This document shows, in pieces, positions 51,401 through 64,000 of a DNA stretch of 64,000 bases. Source of the stretch: Sipunculus nudus (Eukaryota; Annelida; Sipuncula; Golfingiida; Sipunculidae); NCBI GenBank assembly GCA_026874595.1, contig CM049306.1, positions 62,440,019-62,504,018 on the forward strand. Reading direction: 5' to 3'. Position 1 is the first letter of the stretch, and the number at the start of each line of letters is the position of its first letter. A model generated the notes under the pieces. It had not been told where the DNA came from and made no database searches. It was given only the letters and a program-made list of their open reading frames with translations. Made by a program: the position numbers and the translations under genes.

Positions 51401-54400
51401 GATAAAGATACCTGGACTATCAAGGTCAGAAAGCCTGCCTGCATGGGGGAGTAACAAATACGATATAGATACCTGGACTATCAAGGTCAGAAAGCCTGCC
51501 TAAATGGGGGAGTAACCCATACGATATAGATACCTACACTATCAAGGTCAGAAAGCCAGCCTACATGGGGGAGTAACACATAAGATATAGATACCTACAC
51601 TATCAAGGTCAGAAAGCCTGCCTACATGGGGGAGTAACACATACGATATAGATACCTACACTATCAAGGTCAGAAAGCCTGCCTACATGGGGGAGTAACA
51701 CATAAGATATAGATACCTACACTATCAAGGTCAGAAAGCCTGCCTACATGGGGGAGTAACATATACGATATAGATACCTACACTATCTAGGGCAGAAAGC
51801 CTGCCTACATGGGGGAGTAACACATACGATATAGATACCTACACTATCAAGGTCAGAAAGCCTGCCTACATGGGGAAGTAACACATACGATATAGATACC
51901 TACACTATCAAGGTCAGAAAGCCTACCTACATGGGGGAGTAACACATACGATATAGATACCTACACTATCAAGGTCAGAAAGCCTGCCTACATGGGGGAG
52001 TAACCCATACGATATAGATACCTGGACTATCAAGGTCAGAAAGCCTACCTACATGGGGGAGTAACACATAAGATATAGATACCTACTCTATCAAGGTCAG
52101 AAAGCCTACCTACATGGGGGAGTAACACATAAGATATAGATACCTACACTATCAAGGTCAGAAAGCCTGCCTACATGGGGGAGTAACACATACGATATAG
52201 ATACCTACACTATCAAGGTCAGAAATCCTACCTACATGGGGGAGTAACACATAAGCTATAGATACCTACACTATCAAGGTCAGAAAGCCTGCCTACATGG
52301 GGGAGTAACACATACAATATAGATACCTACACTATCAAGGTCAGAAAGCCTGCCTACATGGGGGAGTAACACATACGATATAGATACCTGGACTATCAAG
52401 GCCAGAAAGCCTGCCTACATGGGGGAGTAACACATACGATATAGATACCTACACTATCAAGGTCAGAAAGCCTGCCTACATGGGGGAGTAACACTTACGA
52501 TATAGATACCTACACTATCTAGGTCAGAAAGCCTGCCTACATGGGGGAGTAACACATACGATATAGATACCTACACTATCAAGGTCAGAAAGCCTACTTA
52601 CATGGGGGAGTAACACATACGATATAGATACCTACACTATCAAGGCCAGAAAGCCTGCCTACATTGGCGAGTAACACATAAGATATAGATACCTACACTA
52701 TCAAGGTCAGACAGCCTGCCTACATGGGGGAGTAACACATACGATATAGATACCTACACTATCAAGGTCAGAAAGCCTGCCTACATGGGGGAGTAACACA
52801 TACGATATAGATACCTACACTATCAAGGTCAGAAAGCCTGCCTACATGGGGCAGTAACACATACGATATAGATACCTACACTATCAAGGTCAGAAAGCCT
52901 GCCTACATGGGGGAGTAACACATACGATATAGATACCTACACTATCAAGGTCAGAAAGCCTGCCTACATGGGGGAGTAACACATACGATATAGATACCTA
53001 CATTATCAAGGTCAGAAAGCCTGCCTACATGGGGGAGTAACACATACGATATAGATACCTACACTATCAAGGTCAGAAAGCCTGCCTACATGGGGGAGTA
53101 ACACATACGATATAGATACCTACACTATCAAGGTCAGAAAGCCTGCCTACATGGGGGAGTAACACATACGATAAAGATACCTGGACTATCAAGGTCAGAA
53201 AGCCTGCCTGCATGGGGGAGTAACACATACGATATAGATACCTTCACTATCAAGGTCAGAAAGCCTGCCTACATGGGGGAGTAACCCATACGATATAGAT
53301 ACCTACACTATCAAGGTCAGAAAGCCAGCCTACATGGGGGAGTAACACATAAGATATAGATACCTACACTATCAAGATCAGAAAGCCTGCCTACATGGGG
53401 GAGTAACACATACGATATAGATACCTGGACTATCAAGGTCAGAAAGCCTGCCTACATGGGGGAGTAACACATACGATATAGATACCTACACTATCAAGGT
53501 CAGAAAGCCTGCCTACATGGGGGAGTAACACATAAGATATAGATACCTACACTATCAAGGTCAGAAAGCCTGCCTACATGGGGGAGTAACATATACGATA
53601 TAGATACCTACACTATCTAGGGCAGAAAGCCTGCCTACATGGGGGAGTAACACATACGATATAGATACCTACACTATCAAGGTCAGAAAGCCTGCCTACA
53701 TGGGGAAGTAACACATACGATATAGATACCTACACTATCAAGGTCAGAAAGCCTACCTTCATGGGGGAGTAACACATACGATATAGATACCTACACTATC
53801 AAGGTCAGAAAGCCTGCCTACATGGGGGAGTAACCCATACGATATAGATACCTACACTATCAAGGTCAGAAAGCCTACCTACATGGGGGAGTAACACATA
53901 AGATATAGATACCTACTCTATCAAGGTCAGAAAGCCTACCTACATGGGGGAGTAACACATAAGATATAGATACCTACACTATCAAGGTCAGAAAGCCTGC
54001 CTACATGGGGGAGTAACACATACGATATAGATACCTACGCTATCAAGGTCAGAAAGCCTACCTACATGGGGGAGTAACACATACGATATAGATACCTACA
54101 CTATCAAGGTCAGAAAGCCTGCCTACATGGGGGAGTAACACATACGATATAGATACCTACACTATCAAGGTCAGAAAGCCTGCCTACATGGGGGAGTAAC
54201 ACATACGATATAGATACCTACACTATCAAGGTCAGAAAGCCTGCCTACATGGGGGAGTAACACATACGATATAGATACCTACACTATCAAGGTCAGAAAG
54301 CCTGCCTACATGGGGGAGTAACCCATACGATATAGATACCTACACTATCAAGGCCAGAAAGCCTGCCTACATGGGGGAGTAACACATAAGATATAGATAC

Positions 54401-54900
54401 CTACACTATCAAGGTCAGAAAGCCTGCCTACATGGGGGAGTAACCCATACGATATAGATACCTACACTATCAAGGTCAGAAAGCCTGCCTACATGGGGGA
54501 GTAACACATACGATATAGATACCTACACTATCAAGGTCAGAAAGCCTGCCTACATGGGGGAGTAACCCATACGATATAGATACCTACACTATCAAGGTCA
54601 GAAAGCCTGCCTACATGGGGGAGTAACACATAAGATATAGATACCTACACTATCAAGGTCAGAAAGCCTGCCTACATGGGGGAGTAACACATACGATATA
54701 GATACCTACACTATCAAGGTCAGAAAGCCTGCCTACATGGGGGAGTAACACATACGATATAGATACCTACACTATCAAGGTCAGAAAGCCTGCCTACATG
54801 GGGGAGTAACCCATACGATATAGATACCTGGACTATCAAGGTCAGAAAGCCTGCCTACATGGGGGAGTAACACATGCGATATAGATACCTACACTATCAA
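51401..54900. repeat. 29/30-monomer higher-order unit, pair with one-monomer gain
   Basis: GATAAAGATA at 51401 and 53170 and GCCAGCC (51558 and 53327) are 1769 bp = 29 x 61 apart, but CTAGGGCAG (51792 and 53622) is 1830 bp = 30 x 61 apart. One monomer was gained or lost between those marks. The block shares its rare variants with the 45.2-48.0 kb pair. Confidence 0.9.
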
Positions 54901-57900
54901 GGTCAGAAAGCCTGCCTACATGGGGGAGTAACACATACGATATAGATACCTACACTATCAAGGTCAGAAAGCCTGCCTACATGGGGGAGTAACACATACG
55001 ATATGGATACCTACACTATCAAGGTCAGAAAGCCTGCCTACATGGGGGAGTAACACATAAGATATAGATACCTACACTATCAAGGTCAGAAAGCCTGCCT
55101 ACATAGGGGAGTAACACATACGATATAGATACCTGGACTATCAAGGTCAGAAAGCCTGCCTACATGGGGGAGTAACACATACGATATAGATACCTACACT
55201 ATCAAGGTCAGAAAGCCTGCCTACATGGGGGAGTAACACATACGATATAGATACCTACACTATCAAGGCCAGAAAGCCTGCCTACATGGGGGAGTAACAC
55301 ATACGATATAGATACCTACACTATCAAGGCCAGAAAGCCTGCCTACATGGGGGAGTAACACATAAGATATAGATACCTGGACTATCAAGGTCAGAAAGCC
55401 TGCCTACATGGGGGAGTAACACATACGATATAGATACCTACACTATCAAGGTCAGAAAGCCTGCCTACATGGGGGAGTAACACATAAAATATAGATACCT
55501 ACACTATCAAGGTCAGAAAGCCTGCCTACATGGGGGAGTAACACATACGATATAGATACCTACACTATCAAGGTCAGAAAGCCTGCCTACATGGGGGAGT
55601 AACACATACGATATAGATACCTACACTATCAAGGCCAGAAAGCCTGCCTACATGGGGGAGTAACCCATACGATATAGATACCTACACTATCAAGGTCAGA
55701 AAGCCTGCCTACATGGGGGGGTAACACATACGATATAGATACCTACACTATCAAGGTCAGAAAGCCTGCCTACATGGGGGAATAACACATACGATATAGA
55801 TACCTGGACTATCAAGGTCAGAAAGCCTGCCTACATGGGGGAGTAACACATAAGATATAGATACCTACACTATCAAGTTCAGAAAGCCTGCCTACATGGG
55901 GGAGTAACACATACGATATAGATACCTACAATATCAAGGTCAGAAAGCATGCCTACATGGGGGAGTAACACATACGATATAGATACCTACACTATCAAGG
56001 CCAGAAAGCCTGCCTACATGGGGGAGTAACCCATACGATATAGATACCTACACTATCAAGGTCAGAAAGCCTGCCTACATGGGGAGTAACACATACGATA
56101 TAGATACCTAGACTATCAAGGTCAGAAAGCCTGCCTACATGGGGGAGTAACACATACGATATAGATACCTACACTATCAAGGTCAGAAAGCCTGCCTACA
56201 TGGGGGAGTAACACATGCGATATAGATAACTACACTATCAAGGTCAGAAAGCCTGCCTACATGGGGGAGTAACACATACGATATAGATACCTACACTATC
56301 TAGGTCAGAAAGCCTGCCTACATGGGGGAGTAACACATACGATATAGATACCTACACTATCAAGGTCAGAAAGCCTACCTACATGGGGGAGTAACACATA
56401 CGATATAGATACCTACACTATCAAGGTTATAAAGCCTGCCTACATGGGGGAGTAACACATACGATATAGATACCTACACTATCAAGGCCAGAAAGCCTGC
56501 CTACATGGGGGAGTAACACATACGATATAGATACCTGGACTATCAAGGTCAGAAAGCCTGCCTACATGGGGGAGTAACACATACGATATAGATACCTACA
56601 CTATCAAGGTCAGAAAGCCTGCCTACATGGGGGAGTAACACATACGATATAGATACCTACACTATCAAGGTCAGAAAGCCTGCCTACATGGGGGAGTAAC
56701 ACATACGATATAGATACCTACACTATCAAGGTCAGAAAGCCTGCCTACATGGGGGAGTAACACATACGATATAGATACCTACACTATCTAGGTCAGAAAG
56801 CCTGCCTACATGGGGGAGTAACACATACGATATAGATACCTACACTATCAAGGTCAGAAAGCCTACCTACATGGGGGAGTAACACATACGATATAGATAC
56901 CTACACTATCAAGGCCAGAAAGCCTGCCTACATGGGGGAGTAACACATACGATATAGATACCTGGACTATCAAGGTCAGAAAGCCTGCCTACATGGGGGA
57001 GTAACACATACGATATAGATACCTACACTATCTAGGTCAGAAAGCCTGCCTACATGGGGGAGTAACACATACGATATAGATACCTACACTATCAAGGCCA
57101 GAAAGCCTGCCTACATGGGGGAGTAACACATACGATATAGATACCTACACTATCAAGGTCAGAAAGCCTGCCTACATGGGGGAGTAACACATACGATTGA
57201 TACCTACACTATCAAGGTCAGAAAGCCTGCCTACATGGGGGAGTAACACATACGATATAGATACCTACACTATCAAGGCCAGAAAGCCTGCCTACATGGG
57301 GGAGTAACACATACGATATAGATACCTGGACTATCAAGGTCAGAAAGCCTGCCTACATGGGGGAGTAACACATACGATATAGATACCTACACTATCAAGG
57401 TCAGAAAGCCTGCCTACATGGGGGAGTAACACATACGATATAGATACCTACACTATCAAGGCCAGAAAGCCTGCCTACATGGGGGAGTAACACATACGAT
57501 ATAGATACCTGGACTATCAAGGTCAGAAAGCCTGCCTACATGGGGGAGTAACACATACGATATAGATACCTACACTATCAAGGTCAGAAAGCCTGCCTAC
57601 ATGGGGGAGTAACACATACGATATAGATACCTACACTATCAAGGTCAGAAAGACTGCCTACATGGGGGAGTAACACATACGATATAGATACCTACACTAT
57701 CTAGGTCAGAAAGCCTGCCTACATGGGGGAGTAACACATACGATATAGATACCTACACTATCAAGGTCAGAAAGCCTGCCTTCATGGGGGAGTAACACAT
57801 ACGATATAGATACCTACACTATCTAGGTCAGAAAGCCTGCCTGCATGGGGGAGTAACACATACGATATAGATACCTACACTATCAAGGTCAGAAAGCCTG

Positions 57901-58386
57901 CCTACATGGGGGAGTAACACATACGATATAGATACCTGGACTATCAAGGTCAGAAAGCCTGCCTACATGGGGGAGTAACACATACGATATAGATACCTGC
58001 ACTATCAAGGTCAGAAAGCCTGCCTACATGGGGGAGTAACACATAAGATATAGATACCTACACTATCAAGGTCAGAAAGCCTGCCTACATGGGGGAGTAA
58101 CACATACGATATAGATACCTACACTATCAAGGTCAGAAAGCCTGCCTACATGGGGGAGTAACACATACGATATAGATACCTACACTATCAAGGTCAGAAA
58201 GCCTGCCTACATGGGGGAGTAACACATACGATATAGATACCTACACTATCAAGGTCAGAAAGCCAGCCTACATGGGGGAGTAACACATACGATATAGATA
58301 CCTACACTATCAAGGTCAGAAAGCCTGCCTACATGGGGGAGTAACTCATACGATATAGATACCTACACTATCAAGGTCAGAAAGCC

Positions 58387-61300
58387 AGCCTACATGGGGG
58401 AGTAACACATAAGATATAGATACCTACACTATCAAGGTCAGAAAGCCTGCCTACATGGGGGAGTAACACATACGATATAGATACCTGGACTATCAAGGTC
58501 AGAAAGCCTGCCTACATGGGGGAGTAACACATACGATATAGATACCTGGACTATCAAGGTCAGAAAGCCTGCCTACATGGGGGAGTAACACATACGATAT
58601 AGATACCTACACTATCAAGGTCAGAAAGCCTGCCTACATGGGGGAGTAACACATAAGATATAGATACCTACACTATCAAGGTCAGAAAGCCTGCCTACAT
58701 GGGGGAGTAACACATACGATATAGATACCTACACTATCAAGGTCAGAAAGCCTGCCTACATGGGGGAGTAACACATACGATATAGATACCTACACTATCA
58801 AGGTCAGAAAGCCTACCTACATGGGGGAGTAACACATACGATATAGATACCTACACTATCTAGGTCAGAAAGCCTGCCTACATGGGGGAGTAACACATAC
58901 GATATAGATACCTGGACTATCAAGGTCAGAAAGCCTGCCTACATGGGGGAGTAACACATACGATATAGATACCTACACTATCAAGGTCAGAAAGCCTGCC
59001 TACATGGGGGAGTAACACATACGATATAGATACCTACACTATCACGGTCAGAAAGCCTGCCTACATGGGGGAGTAACACATACGATATAGATACCTGGAC
59101 TATCAAGGTCAGAAAGCCTGCCTACATGGGGGAGTAACACATACGATATAGATACCTACACTATCAAGGTCAGAAAGCCTGCCTACATGGGGGAGTAACA
59201 CATACGATATAGATACCTACACTATCAAGGTCAGAAAGCCTGCCTACATGGGGGAGTAACACATACGATATAGATACCTACACTATCAAGGTCAGAAAGC
59301 CTGCCTACATGGGGGAGTAACACATACGATATAGATACCTACACTATCAAGGTCAGAAAGCCTGCCTACATGGGGGAGTAACACATACGATATAGATACC
59401 TACACTATCAAGGTCAGAAAGCCTGCCTACATGGGGGAGTAACCCATACGATATAGATACCTACACTATCTAGGTCAAAAAGCCTGCCTACATGGGGGAG
59501 TAACACATACGATATCGATACCTACACTATCAAGGTCAGAAAGCCTGCCTTCATGGGGGAGTAACACATACGATATAGATACCTGGACTATCAAGGTCAG
59601 AAAGCCTGCCTACATGGGGGAGTAACACATACGATATAGATACCTGGACTATCAAGGTCAGAAAGCCTGCCTACATGGGGGAGTAACACATACGATATAG
59701 ATACCTACACTATCAAGGTCAGAAAGCCTGCCTACATGGGGGAGTAACACATACGATATAGATACCTACACTATCTAGGTCAGAAAGCCTACCTACATGG
59801 GGGAGTAACACATACGATATAGATACCTACACTATCAAGGTCAGAAAGCCTGCCTACATGGGGGATTAACACATACGATATAGATACCTACACTATCAAG
59901 GTCAGAAAGCCTGCCTACATGGGGGAGTAACCCATACGATAAAGATACCTACACTATCTAGGTCAGAAAGCCTGCCTACATGGGGGAGTAACACATACGA
60001 TATAGATACCTGGACTATCAAGGTAAGAAAGCCTGCCTACATGGGGGAGTAACACATAAGATATAGATACCTACACTATCAAGGTCAGAAAGCCTGCCTA
60101 CATGGGGGAGTAACACATACGATATAGATACCTACACTATCAAGGTCAGAAAGCCTGCCTACATGGGGGAGTAACCCATACGATATAGATACCTACACTA
60201 TCTAGGTCAGAAAGCCTGCCTACATGGGGGAGTAACACATACGATATAGATACCTGGACTATCAAGGTCAGAAAGCCTGCCTACATGGGGGAGTAACACA
60301 TAAGATATAGATACCTACACTATCAAGGTCAGAAAGCCTGCCTACATGGGGGAGTAACACATACGATATAGATACCTACACTATCTAGGTCAGAAAGCCT
60401 ACCTACATGGGGGAGTAACACATACGATATAGATACCTACACTATCAAGGTCAGAAAGCCTGCCTACATGGGGGATTAACACATACGATATAGACACCTA
60501 CACTATCTAGGTCAGAAAGCCTGACTACATGGGGGTGTAACACATACGATATAGATACCTGGACTATCAAGGTCAGAAAGCCTGCCTACATGGGGGAGTA
60601 ATACATACGATATAGATACCTACACTATCAAGGTCAGAAAGCCTGCCTACATGGGGGAGTAACACATACGATATAGATACCTGGACTATCAAGGTCAGAA
60701 AGCCTGCCTACATGGGGGAGTAACACATACGATATAGATACCTACACTATCTAGGTCAGAAAGCCTGCCTACATGGGGGAGTAACACATACGATATAGAT
60801 ACCTGGACTATCAAGGTCAGAAAGCCTGCCTACATCGGGGAGTAACACATACGATATAGATACCTGGACTATCAAGGTCAGAAAGCCTGCCTACATGGGG
60901 GAGTAACACATACGATATAGATACCTACACTATCAAGGTCAGAAAGCCTGCCTACATGGGGGAGTAACACATACGATATAGATACCTACACTATCTAGGT
61001 CAGAAAGCCTACCTACATGGGGGAGTAACACATACGACATAGATACCTACACTATCAAGGTCAGAAAGCCTGCCTACATGGGGGAGTAACACATACGATA
61101 TAGATACCTACACTATCAAGGCCAGAAAGCCTGCCTACATGGGGGAGTAACACATACGATATAGATACCTACACTATCAAGGTCAGAAAGCCTGCCTACA
61201 TGGGGGAGTAACACATACGATATAGATACCTACACTATCAAGGTCAGAAAGCCTGCCTACATGGGGGAGTAACACATACGATATAGATACCTGGACTATC

Positions 61301-64000
61301 AAGGTCAGAAAGCCTGCCTACATGGGGGAGTAACACATACGATATAGATCCCTACACTATCAAGGTCAGAAAGCCTGCCTACATGGGGGAGTAACACATA
61401 CGTTATAGATACCTACACTATCAAGGTCAGAAAGCCTGCCTACATGGGGGAGTAACACATACGATATAGATACCTGGACTATCAAGGTCAGAAAGCCTGC
61501 CTGCATGGGGGAGTAACACATACGATATAGATACCTTCACTATCAAGGTCAGAAAGCCTGCCTGCATGGGGGAGTAACCCATACGATATAGATACCTACA
61601 CTATCAAGGTCAGAAAGCCAGCCTACATGGGGGAGTAACACATAAGATATAGATACCTACACTATCAAGGTCAGAAAGCCTGCCTACATGGGGGAGTAAC
61701 ACATACGATATAGATACCTGGACTATCAAGGTCAGAAAGCCTGCCTACATGGGGGAGTAACACATACGATATAGATACCTGGACTATCAAGGTCAGAAAG
61801 CCTGCCTACATGGGGGAGTAACACATACGATATAGATACCTACACTATCAAGGTCAGAAAGCCTGCCTACATGGGGGAGTAACACATAAGATATAGATAC
61901 CTACACTATCAAGGTCAGAAAGCCTGCCTACATGGGGGAGTAACACATACGATATAGATACCTACACTATCAAGGTCAGAAAGCCTGCCTACATGGGGGA
62001 GTAACACATACGATATAGATACCTACACTATCAAGGTCAGAAAGCCTACCTACATGGGGGAGTAACACATACGATATAGATACCTACACTATCTAGGTCA
62101 GAAAGCCTGCCTACATGGGGGAGTAACACATACGATATAGATACCTGGACTATCAAGGTCAGAAAGCCTGCCTACATGGGGGAGTAACACATACGATATA
62201 GATACCTACACTATCAAGGTCAGAAAGCCTGCCTACATGGGGGAGTAACACATACGATATAGATACCTACACTATCACGGTCAGAAAGCCTGCCTACATG
62301 GGGGAGTAACACATACGATATAGATACCTGGACTATCAAGGTCAGAAAGCCTGCCTACATGGGGGAGTAACACATACGATATAGATACCTACACTATCAA
62401 GGTCAGAAAGCCTGCCTACATTGGGGAGTAACACATACGATATAGATACCTACACTATCAAGGTCAGAAAGCCTGCCTACATGGGGGAGTAACACATACG
62501 ATATAGATACCTACACTATCAAGGTCAGAAAGCCTGCCTACATGGGGGAGTAACACATACGATATAGATACCTACACTATCAAGGTCAGAAAGCCTGCCT
62601 AAATGGGGGAGTAACACATACGATATAGATACCTACACTATCAAGGTCAGAAAGCCTGCCTACATGGGGGAGTAACCCATACGATATAGATACCTACACT
62701 ATCTAGGTCAAAAAGCCTGCCTACATGGGGGAGTAACACATACGATATAGATACCTACACTATCAAGGTCAGAAAGCCTGCCTACATGGGGGAGTAACAC
62801 ATACGATATAGATACCTGGACTATCAAGGTCAGAAAGCCTGCCTACATGGGGGAGTAACACATACGATATAGATACCTGGACTATCAAGGTCAGAAAGCC
62901 TGCCTACATGGGGGAGTAACACATACGATATAGATACCTACACTATCAAGGTCAGAAAGCCTGCCTACATGGGGGAGTAACACATACGATATAGATACCT
63001 ACACTATCTAGGTCAGAAAGCCTACCTACATGGGGGAGTAACACATACGATATAGATACCTACACTATCAAGGTCAGAAAGCCTGCCTACATGGGGGATT
63101 AACACATACGATATAGATACCTACACTATCAAGGTCAGAAAGCCTGCCTACATGGGGGAGTAACCCATACGATATAGATACCTACACTATCTAGGTCAGA
63201 AAGCCTGCCTACATGGGGGAGTAACACATACGATATAGATACCTGGACTATCAAGGTAAGAAAGCCTGCCTACATGGGGGAGTAACACATAAGATATAGA
63301 TACCTACACTATCAAGGTCAGAAAGCCTGCCTACATGGGGGAGTAATACATACGATATAGATACCTACACTATCAAGGTCAGAAAGCCTGCCTACATGGG
63401 GGAGTAACACATACGATATAGATACCTGGACTATCAAGGTCAGAAAGCCTGCCTACATGGGGGAGTAACACATACGATATAGATACCTACACTATCTAGG
63501 TCAGAAAGCCTGCCTACATGGGGGAGTAACACATACGATATAGATACCTGGACTATCAAGGTCAGAAAGCCTGCCTACATCGGGGAGTAACACATACGAT
63601 ATAGATACCTGGACTATCAAGGTCAGAAAGCCTGCCTACATGGGGGAGTAACACATACGATATAGATACCTACACTATCAAGGTCAGAAAGCCTGCCTAC
63701 ATGGGGGAGTAACACATAAGATATAGATACCTACACTATCAAGTTCAGAAAGCCTGCCTACATGGGGGAGTAACACATACGATATAGATACCTACACTAT
63801 CAAGGTCAGAAAGCATGCCTACATGGGGGAGTAACACATACGATATAGATACCTACACTATCAAGGCCAGAAAGCCTGCCTACATGGGGGAGTAACCCAT
63901 ACGATATAGATACCTACACTATCAAGGTCAGAAAGCCTGCCTACATGGGGAGTAACACATACGATATAGATACCTACACTATCAAGGTCAGAAAGCCTGC
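58387..64000. repeat. 53-monomer (3233 bp) higher-order unit, second copy runs off the window
   Basis: GCCAGCC (58387 and 61620), CTAGGTCAAAAAG (59471 and 62704) and GGTAAGAAAG (60023 and 63256) are all 3233 bp = 53 x 61 apart. Further on ACATCGGGG (60836 and 63581) is 45 monomers apart, so the second copy lost eight monomers. Confidence 0.9.

Larger units (their letters stand above)
35046..64000. repeat. 61-bp satellite array, 474 complete monomers, open at the right edge
   Basis: Head-to-tail monomers starting GATACCTACACTATCAAGGT and passing through CAGAAAGCCTGCCTACATGG and GGGAGTAACACATACGATAT. The first full monomer starts at 35058 and the last begins at 63969; the distance is 474 periods minus 3 bp. 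Five indels account for this: -1 near 48885, +2 near 50895, -1 near 56081, -2 near 57196 and -1 near 63950. Monomers are about 44% GC and mostly over 90% identical. Common variants are CATAAG for CATACG, CTGGAC for CTACAC, TCTAGG for TCAAGG, GGCCAG for GGTCAG, CTACCT for CTGCCT and AACCCAT for AACACAT. Sixty-one is not a multiple of three and stops occur, so it is non-coding. No foreign insertion interrupts it. Confidence 0.99.

Noticed and set aside
35046-64000. CRISPR-like array
   Set aside because: Repeats are contiguous with no unique spacers, the genome is eukaryotic and the 61-bp unit is homogeneous throughout; it is a satellite.
35046-64000. Tandem-repeat protein gene
   Set aside because: The period is not a multiple of three and TAA/TAG codons occur, so any frame is closed within a few monomers.

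Overview
The window is eukaryotic: AT-rich DNA with genes split by GT-AG introns, microsatellites, SINE-like and DNA-transposon remnants. The two genes have bilaterian invertebrate character. I infer a marine lophotrochozoan such as a mollusc or brachiopod; the species cannot be fixed from the sequence alone.

Region 1 (1-6,140): no gene that I can support; this is upstream sequence of the receptor gene. Region 2 (6,141-17,072, plus strand): a five-coding-exon gene for an alpha-type nicotinic acetylcholine receptor subunit, with all ligand-binding loops, the Cys-loop, the vicinal cysteines and four membrane segments. Its M2 pore helix has Asn in place of the near-universal Leu at the 9' gate. 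Region 3 (17,073-18,267): short intergenic stretch between convergent genes, with candidate polyadenylation signals for both. Region 4 (18,268-34,858, minus strand): a twelve-coding-exon gene for a patatin-like phospholipase. The reconstructed reading frame stays in phase across every junction and gives 497 residues (491 with an alternative donor). It has an N-myristoylation-type start (MGNWQS), the GGG oxyanion loop, a GSSGG serine motif, the DGG aspartate and a TTDF C-terminal motif, and a pair of EF-hand calcium-binding loops sits between the catalytic core and the C-terminal segment. Its introns carry several minisatellites, G/C homopolymers, a 1.2-kb pogo-type transposon remnant and other repeats.

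Region 5 (35,046-64,000, still running at the window edge): an uninterrupted satellite array of 474 complete 61-bp monomers. Monomer variants recur at exact multiples of 61 bp, which shows nested higher-order units of 16, 23, 29/30, 52 and 53 monomers. Most monomers hold TCAAGGTCA, the consensus monomeric site of NR5A/FTZ-F1 and ERR nuclear receptors. The array starts only 188 bp upstream of the phospholipase start codon.

The two genes are tail to tail. Nothing in the sequence shows a joint pathway, though one is a Ca2+-permeable channel family member and the other a predicted Ca2+-binding lipase. The strongest candidates for something undescribed are the myristoyl-patatin-EF-hand architecture, the 9' Asn pore residue and the nuclear-receptor-site satellite.
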